This document shows, in pieces, positions 45,098 to 53,504 of a stretch of DNA of 64,000 bases (its first letter is position 1; every line of letters begins with the position of its first letter). The translations under genes and the position numbers were made by a program. Under the pieces are notes generated by a model, which saw only the letters and a list, made by a program, of their open reading frames with translations, did not search any database and was not told the DNA's origin. This DNA is from Intestinibacter bartlettii (GTDB taxonomy: Bacteria; Bacillota; Clostridia; Peptostreptococcales; Peptostreptococcaceae). Location: the NCBI GenBank assembly GCA_025148965.1, contig CP102273.1, positions 1,798,001 through 1,862,000 on the forward strand. The letters are read 5' to 3'.

Positions 45098-46135
45098 TTA
45101 TTTATTTTCATCTATTACATCTTGAGCTATACTAGTATCAACTATTTTATCGTATGGAGCTTCTTTTTCAAGTTCTCCAGCAGTTTCCATAACTTTCATT
45201 AAATTATTTAAGCTTTCTTCTTTAAAGTAAGGATTTTCACACCAAGCACCTATTTTTCTATATTGCTTAGCAACTGTTACTAATTCATCTATACTATTAT
45301 CTTCAAAATAAGGTTGGATAGCTTCTGCTATTTCTTTATCAGTAGCATCTTTACACCACATTTGAGCTTTATATAATGCTCTTGTGAATTTTTCTAATAC
45401 TTCTTTATTGTCTTTCATATAAGATTTTGTTGCAGAATAAGCAGTATATGGTATTTTACCAGAATCTTTACCAATTGATGTAACTATATATCCAGTTCCT
45501 TCTTTTTCAAGTTGAGTAGCTGTTGGTTCAAAAGCTGTTGTAAAATCTGCTTCACCAGCTGCAAATGCACCAGCCATAGCAGCAAATTGTACATCTGTTC
45601 TTACATTACATTGACCTTTGTCCTTATCTTCTCCTATTTCAACACCATTTTGTTTTAAAACATATTCTAAAGTCATTAAAGGTACGCCTCCTGCTCTACC
45701 TCCAAGAACTTCTTTACCTTTTAAATCTTCATAAGAGAAGTTATCTATCTTTTCTCTAGAAACTAAGAAACTACCATCACATTGAGTTAATTGTGCAAAG
45801 TTAACTGCATAATCTTCTTCACCTTGGTTGTAAATGTAAATTGATGCTTCTGGTCCCATAAGTCCAATATCAGCATCTCCTGATATTAAAGCAGCCATAG
45901 TTTTATCTGCACCTTGAGCATTTACTAAGTCGATTTCTAAGCCTTCTTCTTCAAAGAATCCTTGGCTCATAGCTACATATTGAGGTGCATAGAAAACTGA
46001 ATGTGTAACTTCAGCAACAGTTATTTTTTTCAACTCTTTTGCTTCTTTTTCTGGAGCAGCTTCGTTACTGCATCCTGTTAAGCAGCAAACTCCTAGAGCT
46101 GCCGCACTTACGATAGAAATAATTTTTTTGAACAT
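45098..46135 (-). CDS. ABC transporter substrate-binding lipoprotein (NMT1/SsuA-like), orphan
   Basis: Extracellular binding protein, 345 aa from the ATG at 46135 (GTGGAGG ribosome site). Signal peptide with lipobox CCLTGC, then a type II binding fold of the NitT/TauT/ThiY class: ITVAEVTHSVFYAPQYVAMS, QGFFEEEGLEIDLVNAQGAD, KTMAALISGDADIGLMGPEA, LKGKEVLGGRAGGVP and a GAFAAGEADFTTAFEPTA segment. These bind sulfonates, nitrate, or thiamine precursors. No permease or ATPase gene adjoins, so the transporter partners are elsewhere or were lost. The ligand cannot be named. Confidence 0.88.
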   Translation of the reverse strand: MFKKIISIVSAAALGVCCLTGCSNEAAPEKEAKELKKITVAEVTHSVFYAPQYVAMSQGFFEEEGLEIDLVNAQGADKTMAALISGDADIGLMGPEASIYIYNQGEEDYAVNFAQLTQCDGSFLVSREKIDNFSYEDLKGKEVLGGRAGGVPLMTLEYVLKQNGVEIGEDKDKGQCNVRTDVQFAAMAGAFAAGEADFTTAFEPTATQLEKEGTGYIVTSIGKDSGKIPYTAYSATKSYMKDNKEVLEKFTRALYKAQMWCKDATDKEIAEAIQPYFEDNSIDELVTVAKQYRKIGAWCENPYFKEESLNNLMKVMETAGELEKEAPYDKIVDTSIAQDVIDENK

Positions 46136-46360
46136 GTATATACCTCCACTAAAATAAAACATAATTCATTATATTCATGTGCTTTAGTTTGGTTACAATT
46201 TTGAATATTTTAATTTACTATAAATATATGCTGCAATAAAATTACATATTAAATATATTTTGTAATTATAATAAATTTATATTTCTGACAAAACTAATTT
46301 TTTTTATTATAATTAAATAGTATTGTAATATATATAATTATTTTAAGGAGGTATTATATT

Positions 46361-46996
46361 ATGAGAAGTAGGTCTGAGGTAAAAAAAGATGCCAAAAGAA
46401 AATTAAACGCTTACTGGAATATTCCTGTTGTTGTAACTATAGCAGTATTTTTAATAGAAGCAATAGTAAGTGGTATTTTTAGAAATGCTTCACTATATTA
46501 TGTAATTAGCACTTTAGCTACTGCTTTTACAGGAGTATTTACAACTATGTTGTTTCTGAGAATAGCCAAAAATGATAATTTAGAAAAAGTTACATTTTCT
46601 TGGATGAATATTCCATCAGAAAAATTAATTAAATGCGTAGTTTATTCATTAATAATGGCTTTAGGAACTACACTTATACAATACGTAGGTGAGTGGGTAG
46701 GTCCTTTAGCTGGTTTTTTACTTGCAATATTTGTAGCTGTATTAGAAGTGTATCTATCTTTCTCTGTATTGATAATATTAGATACAGATGTTCCAATATT
46801 AAATGCAATAAAATCAAGTATGGATTTAATAGAGGGTAGATTCTGGAATGTAGTTATCTTCAGTTTATCATTTATACCTTGGTTTTTATTAGGAGTAGTT
46901 ACTTTTTGTATAGGGCTTGTATGGATATTCCCGTACTTTGGAATAAGTTTTGCAAATTATTACTTAGAGTTAAAATACAATAAACAACTTAGATAA
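46361..46996 (+). CDS. DUF975-family membrane protein
   Basis: 211 aa with an amphipathic basic N-terminus (SRSEVKKDAKRKLNAYWNIP) and five or six membrane helices. The opening (S-E-x-K-x-x-A-K) and the segment LNAIKSSMDLIEGRFWNVV are typical of DUF975 proteins of Gram-positive bacteria. Function unknown. AAGGAGG ribosome site; closed by a terminator at 47014-47041. Confidence 0.85.
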   Translation: MRSRSEVKKDAKRKLNAYWNIPVVVTIAVFLIEAIVSGIFRNASLYYVISTLATAFTGVFTTMLFLRIAKNDNLEKVTFSWMNIPSEKLIKCVVYSLIMALGTTLIQYVGEWVGPLAGFLLAIFVAVLEVYLSFSVLIILDTDVPILNAIKSSMDLIEGRFWNVVIFSLSFIPWFLLGVVTFCIGLVWIFPYFGISFANYYLELKYNKQLR

Positions 46997-47013
46997 TAAT
47001 TTAATTAAATTAG

Positions 47014-47041
47014 AAAAAGGTAGTCAGTTGACTACCTTTTT
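47014..47041 (+). terminator. Terminator after the DUF975 gene
   Basis: AAAAAGGTAGTCA pairs with TGACTACCTTTTT across two bases, with a T run following. Confidence 0.9.
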
Positions 47042-47120
47042 TAAGACCCAAAATTTTGAGATCTTTGATTTTAAATTTTAATTATTATATGATATACAAA
47101 CAAATTTTGTTATTAAATAA

Positions 47121-47369
47121 CTATATAATTTTATTAACTTCTAATGCCTTTTTAATTTCTATTTGTTTATGCAAATTTCTTTGATTTCTATTTTTACATA
47201 TTTCATCTTCTAATCTTTTTCTATCATAATGTGAATCAAGGCATTTACCAATATCTATATTAGAAAGAGTCAATTGATTTTCAGCTAGAAGCAATGCCAT
47301 TTTTAATTCTTGATTATCGACTTCTTTCCCTGCATGAATATCTGAAAGTATATTGTTAAAACTTCTCAT
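47121..47369 (-). CDS. Small helical protein, unknown
   Basis: 82 aa from ATG 47369, eight bases after AAGGAG; a GTG at 47378 overlaps that site. All-helical, charged, soluble: SFNNILSDIHAGKEVDNQEL, KMALLLAENQLTLSNIDIGK and a basic tail RNQRNLHKQIEIKKALEV. No family recognised. Possibly a small regulator. Good ribosome site is the main support for its being real. Confidence 0.6.
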   Translation of the reverse strand: MRSFNNILSDIHAGKEVDNQELKMALLLAENQLTLSNIDIGKCLDSHYDRKRLEDEICKNRNQRNLHKQIEIKKALEVNKII

Positions 47370-47666
47370 CTCAACCACTCCTTTGTATAAATATTTTATT
47401 ATATATAAATTTCAATTTTTTTAGCTTTAATCCTTTAATTTTCGTTAGTCAAATTAGTACATTTTTTTGCATTATATTTATTATTGTTTTTGATTGTATT
47501 TTTTTAAATATTATAAAATAATATATTTATTTATATACATATGACAATATATACTTATTTTTACATTCTAAAAGAAGTTATTTTAAAATAATTCTTGAAA
47601 AAAATTTTAAATCAAACTACTCTTTATTCAAGGAAATAGTTAGAAGGTTTATCTATACAAACCTAC

Positions 47667-47680
47667 TCAAATGCATTTGA
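47667..47680. promoter_or_regulatory. Perfect 14-base palindrome upstream of the serine hydrolase gene
   Basis: TCAAATGCATTTGA is a perfect palindrome, 41 bases before the start codon, and could be an operator for a dimeric repressor. The region from 47370 to 47721 otherwise shows only AT-rich sequence and a small hairpin (AGGTTT and AAACCT at 47645-47663). Confidence 0.4.
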
Positions 47681-47721
47681 ATTAAACTACTATTAATCCT
47701 ATCAAATTAGGAGGTAGAAAT

Positions 47722-48684
47722 ATGAATGAATCAAAAATTAAAGAATTTGAAAATATAATAGAAAAGGACTATACAAATACATGTGGAATTGTCGTAATGA
47801 AAGATAATAAACTTATATACGAAAATTATTACAATAAATGTGATAAAGAAAATAAAATCCACATCTATTCAATCACCAAAAGCATAATCTCAATATTAAT
47901 AGGTATAGCTATAGACAAGGGCTATATTAAAAACGCAGATGAAAATATACTAAACTTCTTCCCAGATTATAAAGTTCAAGATAATGAAAAAACTATACAA
48001 AATATAAAATTAAAAGATATTATGAGCCTGACAGTGCCATATAAATTTAAAGAAGAACCTTATGTAGAATATTTCACAAGTGATAATCACTTAAAATTTT
48101 GTTTAGATTTATTAGGGGGAAATGAAAATATAGGACATTTCCGCTATGCTCCAGTAATTGGACCAGATATATTATCTGGAGTAATATCAAATTCTACTAA
48201 TCAATCTGTATTAGATTTTGCTCGTGAAAATTTATTTAAACCACTAGGAATTAATATAGATAGAAATATTATATTTAATAGTGCAGAAGAACAATTTGCT
48301 TTTAATCAATCTATAGATATAAATGGCTGGGTATGTGACAAAACTGAACTAAATACTGCTGGATGGGGCCTTACTTTAAGCCCTACTGATATGGCAAAAA
48401 TAGGTCAACTCTACTTAAATGGGGGAGTACTTAACTGTAAAAAAATAGTATCAACTGATTGGATTAAAAAAAGCACTTCTGTTCATAGTAAATTTAATGA
48501 CTTAAGCTATGGCTATTTATGGTGGATTCTAGATAAAGATAGTTTTGCAGCATTAGGTGATGGTGGTAATACCCTGTATGTAAATAAAGTTAAAAATATA
48601 GTTATATCAATAACTTCTTTATTTGTGCCAAATGCAAAAGATAAAATAGATCTAATAAAAAGATATATAGAACCTTCATTTTAA
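47722..48684 (+). CDS. Serine hydrolase of the beta-lactamase/esterase (class C-like) family
   Basis: 320 aa, no signal peptide, so intracellular. The SxxK nucleophile motif is in IYSITKSIISILIGIAID, the Tyr motif lies in the region FRYAPVIGPDILSGVISN, and the third-strand box is represented by GDGGN (usual: HxG/KTG). This layout fits penicillin-binding-protein-like esterases such as EstB rather than an exported beta-lactamase. AGGAGG ribosome site. Single gene with terminator. Substrate unknown. Confidence 0.87.
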   Translation: MNESKIKEFENIIEKDYTNTCGIVVMKDNKLIYENYYNKCDKENKIHIYSITKSIISILIGIAIDKGYIKNADENILNFFPDYKVQDNEKTIQNIKLKDIMSLTVPYKFKEEPYVEYFTSDNHLKFCLDLLGGNENIGHFRYAPVIGPDILSGVISNSTNQSVLDFARENLFKPLGINIDRNIIFNSAEEQFAFNQSIDINGWVCDKTELNTAGWGLTLSPTDMAKIGQLYLNGGVLNCKKIVSTDWIKKSTSVHSKFNDLSYGYLWWILDKDSFAALGDGGNTLYVNKVKNIVISITSLFVPNAKDKIDLIKRYIEPSF

Positions 48685-48710
48685 ATTTAAGCATATACTT
48701 AAACAAATCA

Positions 48711-48740
48711 TTAGCTAAGGCTTATTATAGTCTTAGCTAA
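48711..48740 (+). terminator. Terminator after the serine hydrolase gene
   Basis: TTAGCTAAGGC pairs with GTCTTAGCTAA around an eight-base loop, followed by TTTATC. Confidence 0.8.
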
Positions 48741-48772
48741 TTTATCATAATGTAAGTTATAATTTTAAATAC

Positions 48773-49678
48773 TTATCTTTCAAAAACTTCTACATATTTT
48801 GTTGATGCTGTTATATAAACTCCTGATTTTAATTTGTACATATCTGTTCCTGTTCTTTCAATTTTTTGAGCTATAGTAAATACATCACCTTTTTTCACTT
48901 TTCCTACGACACTACTTGAATTAAAATCTGCGCTACTGTGTATATTTACACTATCTGATATTATTCTAAGATATTCTGTCTTACTTATTACTTGAGGTTT
49001 ATCCTCTGTATTTTTTACTTCACTCTTTTTTGCCACATAAGTTACTCCAAAATATTCACATACTGCTTTTGCTACTGCTTCAGCACATTTTTCTTGGTGT
49101 TTTTTATCTAGCATAAGTTTTGCTTCTTTTTCATAATCCATAAAACCATACTCAATTAATATTGCAGGCATATTAGTTTGGCGTAAAATAGCTAGTGTAA
49201 ATCCACTCATATCTACATCACGCATTAAACCATAACTATATTCATAATTTATATCTTTTTCTAAATGCTTAACTGCTAATTTTCCAAGTCTTATTGATTT
49301 TGAGGATGCATTTTTAGTTCTCAAAACAAGAAGTCCCTTAACTCTACTTTGCCAAACTTGACTACTTCCTATAGCATTATAGTGATTTGAAATTAATATA
49401 TCTGCACCTTTTTTATTTGCAGTATTTGCTCTAGAATTAAGTGGTATATCAGTTTTTCCAGTCATATCTGCTGTGTACATAGTATTTATACCACATCTCT
49501 TTAGTGCAGCTGCTAGATATTCACTTACAGCTTTATTCCATTCATATTCTTTAATTGTTTGGCCTTTTTTTCTAATTAGAACACCGTCAATATATAAATC
49601 AGAGGATAACTTTACAGAACGCTTTCCAGCTGTATTTATGCCGCGTCCAGCATCAATTGCCACTAAATATTTACCCAT
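48773..49678 (-). CDS. N-acetylmuramoyl-L-alanine amidase with C-terminal SH3-like domain
   Basis: Peptidoglycan hydrolase, 301 aa from ATG 49678. Amidase_3 domain first: YLVAIDAGRGINTAGKRS (an Asp replaces nothing essential, but the first zinc His usually found as GHGG is not obvious), NSRANTANKKGADILISNHYN (zinc His), and ILRQTNMPAILIEYGFMDY (catalytic Glu). Residues about 240-300 form a bacterial SH3 domain (YLRIISDSVNIHSSADFN). No signal peptide, so release would need lysis or a holin, as with phage endolysins or sporulation enzymes. The modified first His loop (AGRG) deserves checking. Confidence 0.85.
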   Translation of the reverse strand: MGKYLVAIDAGRGINTAGKRSVKLSSDLYIDGVLIRKKGQTIKEYEWNKAVSEYLAAALKRCGINTMYTADMTGKTDIPLNSRANTANKKGADILISNHYNAIGSSQVWQSRVKGLLVLRTKNASSKSIRLGKLAVKHLEKDINYEYSYGLMRDVDMSGFTLAILRQTNMPAILIEYGFMDYEKEAKLMLDKKHQEKCAEAVAKAVCEYFGVTYVAKKSEVKNTEDKPQVISKTEYLRIISDSVNIHSSADFNSSSVVGKVKKGDVFTIAQKIERTGTDMYKLKSGVYITASTKYVEVFER

Positions 49679-49816
49679 TGATAAAACCATCTCCTTTTTA
49701 TGTGAAAGTGATTACAAAAAAGTATCACTTTCTACATATTTATGTAAATTTCATCAAATTTGATACAGTTTAAATGACAAATTAAAAATAAATATAATTT
49801 TATATACAAAAAAAGA

Positions 49817-49832
49817 GGAGCCCGAAGGCTCC
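49817..49832 (-). terminator. Terminator after the GltD-like gene
   Basis: GGAGCC and GGCTCC around CGAA; on the minus strand a run of seven T follows. Confidence 0.9.
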
Positions 49833-49933
49833 CAAGCTTTTAATTATACACATTAGTCAACATTTTTTACACTACTATTATACCCCTATAGCGTATGAAT
49901 AAACACCCCTTTTGTGTATTTCTATATATTTTT

Positions 49934-51235
49934 TTAAACATTTTTACTTACAGCTATATTTTGCATATACTTATCTATAGATTGTGCTACCTTTTTACCT
50001 AAAGCAGTTGCATAGCAAGCAGTTTTATCTGCTTTTGCCTTACTTATATCACCAGCAGCAAAAACGCCTTCTACTGATGTATTAAAGTCATCATCTATAA
50101 CTATCATTCCTCTTTCATCAACATCAACTGGAGCTATTGTTTGGATTGCACCAGGCATTTGGCCAACTGCGAATATAACTTTATCACATTCTACATATAA
50201 TTTAGTATTATCGTCAGTTCCCTTAAATTCCATACCTACTACCTTGCCATTTTCCCCTACTATTCTTACTGAATCCATCCAGTCGATTATAGGAACACCA
50301 ACTTGTTGAAGATATTTTAATTCTTTTGCACTAGCTGTCATTTCTTCAATTGAGTTTCTAACCATTATTCTAACTTTTTTATAACCTGTTAATTTAGCAG
50401 TTGTACCACAGTCCATTGCAACGTCTCCACCACCGATTATAACAGCACTTTCTCCTACTTCTATCTTACCATCTTTAGATTTTGCTTCTGATAAGAAACT
50501 TACAGCATCTGTAACACCGTCTAATTCGTGGCCCTCTATATTTAAAACTCTACCTATAGTAAATCCAGTAGAAATTAAGAATGCTTTAAATCCTTCTTTT
50601 TTCAAATCATCTAATGTAATATCTCTACCAACCATGCAGTTAGTTCTAAATTCTACATCTAGAGATCTTATATATTTTAAATCTTTTTGAATTATTTCTT
50701 TTGGTAATCTGTGTGGTGGTATACCATAGCTAAGCCATCCACCAACTTCTTTTTTAGCTTCAAACACTGTAACTTCATAACCTTTTTGACCTAAAACAGC
50801 AGCTGCTGCAAGTCCTGCAGGCCCTGAACCTATTATTGCAACCTTTTGGCCAACTTTTTTAGGCTCTACATTACCACTTGATATTATTTCATCAGTTTCA
50901 TCACAGTAATCAACTAAGTATTTTTGTATAAAAGGTATCATTATTGGATCATCAGCTAATTTGCTATTTCTACATCCACCTACACAGTAACTGTCATAAG
51001 GACAAACTCTTGTACAAATTGAGTAAAATAAAGGATTGTTATCTCTTATTAGCCCTATAGCTTTGTCAAATTGTTCTGTAGCAACCAATTCAACGAATTC
51101 TTTTGGATTGCTGTTTATTGGACATTTTTTATTGCAGTAAGCTTCTTCACATAATAAACATCTTTTTGCTTCTGCTATAGCTTCTTCTCTACTAAATTTT
51201 TTTGCAGATTCTGTTAAGTAAGTTACCTTTTTCAT
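49934..51235 (-). CDS. FAD/NAD(P) oxidoreductase, glutamate-synthase small-subunit type
   Basis: 433 aa flavoprotein with an N-terminal Fe-S domain: CLLCEEAYCNKKCPINSNP and CTRVCPYDSYCVGGC give two [4Fe-4S] clusters. Then the FAD loop KVAIIGSGPAGLAAAAVLGQ and the NAD(P) loop SAVIIGGGDVAMDCGTTAK, closing with GVFAAGDISKAKADKT. This is GltD/PreT-like. No large GltB subunit adjoins, so it is not a standard glutamate synthase. It lies 420 bases downstream of the hydrogenase operon and is separated from it by a terminator. It may move electrons between NAD(P)H and ferredoxin or another partner; this is inference. Confidence 0.88.
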   Translation of the reverse strand: MKKVTYLTESAKKFSREEAIAEAKRCLLCEEAYCNKKCPINSNPKEFVELVATEQFDKAIGLIRDNNPLFYSICTRVCPYDSYCVGGCRNSKLADDPIMIPFIQKYLVDYCDETDEIISSGNVEPKKVGQKVAIIGSGPAGLAAAAVLGQKGYEVTVFEAKKEVGGWLSYGIPPHRLPKEIIQKDLKYIRSLDVEFRTNCMVGRDITLDDLKKEGFKAFLISTGFTIGRVLNIEGHELDGVTDAVSFLSEAKSKDGKIEVGESAVIIGGGDVAMDCGTTAKLTGYKKVRIMVRNSIEEMTASAKELKYLQQVGVPIIDWMDSVRIVGENGKVVGMEFKGTDDNTKLYVECDKVIFAVGQMPGAIQTIAPVDVDERGMIVIDDDFNTSVEGVFAAGDISKAKADKTACYATALGKKVAQSIDKYMQNIAVSKNV

Positions 51236-51572
51236 TATTAACCACCCCTAAATTGAAAATATAATCGTTTTAAAAAACACATTGTATTTATTAAAACTTT
51301 TAAATGATAAATACTAAAAATTAAAATCATATTAAAATCTTCTAAATATTATGAATTTATTCCATATTCTATACTAACTAAAAATATAACTCATATTTTG
51401 AAGATTTAATAAAGAAATCTTTATTCTAAAGATCCTTAAAAATGTAGATTTCTTTGAAACACATTAACAGAAATTATATTTATCCACAATTTAAAACTGA
51501 TTATAATTTCCTATGCGTTATAACAAAACTGTTGTTTTTTATGTATACAATAACCCAAAGCTTTAAAATCAC
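51236..51572. other. Intergenic region upstream of the GltD-like gene
   Basis: About 340 bases without an open frame. AT-rich, with no convincing -35/-10 pair that I can set apart from background and no RNA structure beyond the hydA terminator that follows at 51573. Confidence 0.4.
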
Positions 51573-51602
51573 AAAGAAGATGATTTAAAAACCATCTTCT
51601 TT
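51573..51602 (-). terminator. Terminator of the hydCBA operon
   Basis: AAAGAAGATG pairs with CATCTTCTTT around a ten-base loop after hydA. Confidence 0.8.
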
Positions 51603-51656
51603 ATTAAAATAAATATTATACTATATTAATAATTTGACATTAATCGCTAAAATCCT

Positions 51657-53453
51657 CTAATTTGTTTGTAAACTTACATCATTTTTTTTTGAATAAGGAT
51701 TGCTCTTGTCAAAGTAATGAGTATGTAAGTATTTATGTGCGTTATGTCCACCTCTTTCTCCCAAGAATTCATCGTATAATTTCTTGATATCTTCATTTTC
51801 ATGAGATTTACGTTGAAGTTTATTTTTATCTATAATGTATAGTCCAGCACCTCTAGCTTTAACTTTTTCATAATCACCGTTAGTAAATGGTTGACCTCCA
51901 CCATTTACACATCCACCAGGACAAGCCATTATTTCAATAATATGATATTTGGGAGTTTTACCAGCAGCTATATCAGCTCTAAGTTCATCCATTAATTTTC
52001 TGGCACATCCTAAAGATGAAGCAGCGACAACATTTACATCAATTCCTGCTATATTAATAGTAGCTTCTTTTATTCCTTCAAATCCTCTGACAGCTTTAAA
52101 TTCTATACCGTCATCTGGCAATTCCTCTTTTGTAACATCAGTGTATGCAGTTCTAAGTGCAGCTTCTAAAACCCCTCCTGTAACACCGAATATATCAGCA
52201 GCACCAGTTGAATATCCAAGTGGGCTATCGAAGTTTTCTTCTTCTAAGTTTTCTAAATCTATACCAGCAGATTTTATCATTCTAGCAAGTTCTCTTACTG
52301 TAAGTGATAAATCAGTATCTATTATTCCATCTTGACCTAATTCTTCTCTTTTAACTTCGTATTTTTTAGCAACACAAGGCATTATAGATACGACGCTTAC
52401 TTCATCAGGTTTTTTATCTAATACTTTATCTGCAAAGTAATATCTAGCTATTGGAGAGAACATACTTTGTGGTGATCTACAAGTTGATAAGTATTTAGTT
52501 AAGTCTGGGTATTGGCTTTCACAGAAGTTTACCCAAGCTGGACAACATGAAGTCATTATTGGTAAATCTCCACCTTTAGTAAGTCTGTTTACAAATTCGT
52601 TTGCTTCTTCCATTATAGTTAAGTCAGCAGCAAAGTTTGTATCAAATACATAATCAAATCCTAAAGCTTTTAAAGCTGCAACAACTTTACCAGTAGATAT
52701 AGTTCCTGGTTTTAATCCAAATTCTTCGCTTATCCCAACTCTTACAGCTGGAGCAATTTGAACCATAACTGGTTTTTCTTTTTGTGCAAGTAATCCCCAA
52801 GCTTCGTCTGTGTTGTCTTTTTCAAGTAAAGCTCCTGTTGGACATACATTTATACATTGACCACAGAATGTACATTCAGTTTTTGCTAAATCAGTTTCAA
52901 AGAATGTTCCTATTTCAGTAGAAAATCCTCTGTTAACTCCTGATAATACGCCTACCTTTTGAACTTGATTACACATAGTTTCACATCTTCTACATAAGAT
53001 ACATTTATCGTTATCTCTCATTATAGAGAATGAACTATTATCTTTAGATTTTTCTAATCTTTCACCTTCGAATCTTATTTTCTTAATTCCAAGTTGAACA
53101 GCTATATCTTGAAGTCCACAACTACCACATTTTGTACAAGTATAGCAATCTTGTGGATGGTCAGATAATAAAAGCTCAACTACACCTTTTCTAAATTCTA
53201 TTATTTCAGGTGTATTAGTTTGTACTTTCATTCCTGCTTTTGCTAAAGTTGCACATGATGGTACTAATCTTCCATCTGCATTTACTAGACAGACACGACA
53301 TGATGCACAACTATTATCAAATCCTATATCATCTATATGTAGATAACATAAGTTAGGTATTTTTATATTTACTTTTTTTGCCGCTTCTAATATATTAGTT
53401 CCTTCTTCAACAGCAACAGCTTTTCCATTTATAGTTAAATTAATTAAACTCAT
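51657..53453 (-). CDS. hydA: [FeFe] hydrogenase catalytic subunit HydA/HndD
   Basis: 598 aa. Order: N-terminal [2Fe-2S] domain (CYLHIDDIGFDNSCASCRVC), His-Cys cluster (HPQDCYTCTKCGSCGLQ), two [4Fe-4S] clusters (CILCRRCETMC and CTFCGQCINVCPTGA), then the H-cluster domain with all three signatures: MTSCCPAWVNFCE, VSIMPCVAKKYE and EIMACPGGCVNGGGQP, and the small subunit-like C-terminus. It is the subunit of the trimeric, electron-bifurcating type hydrogenase that uses NAD(P)H and ferredoxin together to release H2. Fifty-one bases after hydB. All H-cluster cysteines are present. Confidence 0.96.
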   Translation of the reverse strand: MSLINLTINGKAVAVEEGTNILEAAKKVNIKIPNLCYLHIDDIGFDNSCASCRVCLVNADGRLVPSCATLAKAGMKVQTNTPEIIEFRKGVVELLLSDHPQDCYTCTKCGSCGLQDIAVQLGIKKIRFEGERLEKSKDNSSFSIMRDNDKCILCRRCETMCNQVQKVGVLSGVNRGFSTEIGTFFETDLAKTECTFCGQCINVCPTGALLEKDNTDEAWGLLAQKEKPVMVQIAPAVRVGISEEFGLKPGTISTGKVVAALKALGFDYVFDTNFAADLTIMEEANEFVNRLTKGGDLPIMTSCCPAWVNFCESQYPDLTKYLSTCRSPQSMFSPIARYYFADKVLDKKPDEVSVVSIMPCVAKKYEVKREELGQDGIIDTDLSLTVRELARMIKSAGIDLENLEEENFDSPLGYSTGAADIFGVTGGVLEAALRTAYTDVTKEELPDDGIEFKAVRGFEGIKEATINIAGIDVNVVAASSLGCARKLMDELRADIAAGKTPKYHIIEIMACPGGCVNGGGQPFTNGDYEKVKARGAGLYIIDKNKLQRKSHENEDIKKLYDEFLGERGGHNAHKYLHTHYFDKSNPYSKKNDVSLQTN

Positions 53454-53504
53454 TAATAGATTCCTCCTTTAAACACTTGGTCTACGTACAATTTTATTTT
53501 CAAA

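Noticed and set aside
48773-49678. Prophage remnant suggested by an endolysin-like amidase
   Set aside because: No holin, tail or integrase genes nearby; a single amidase is not evidence of a prophage.
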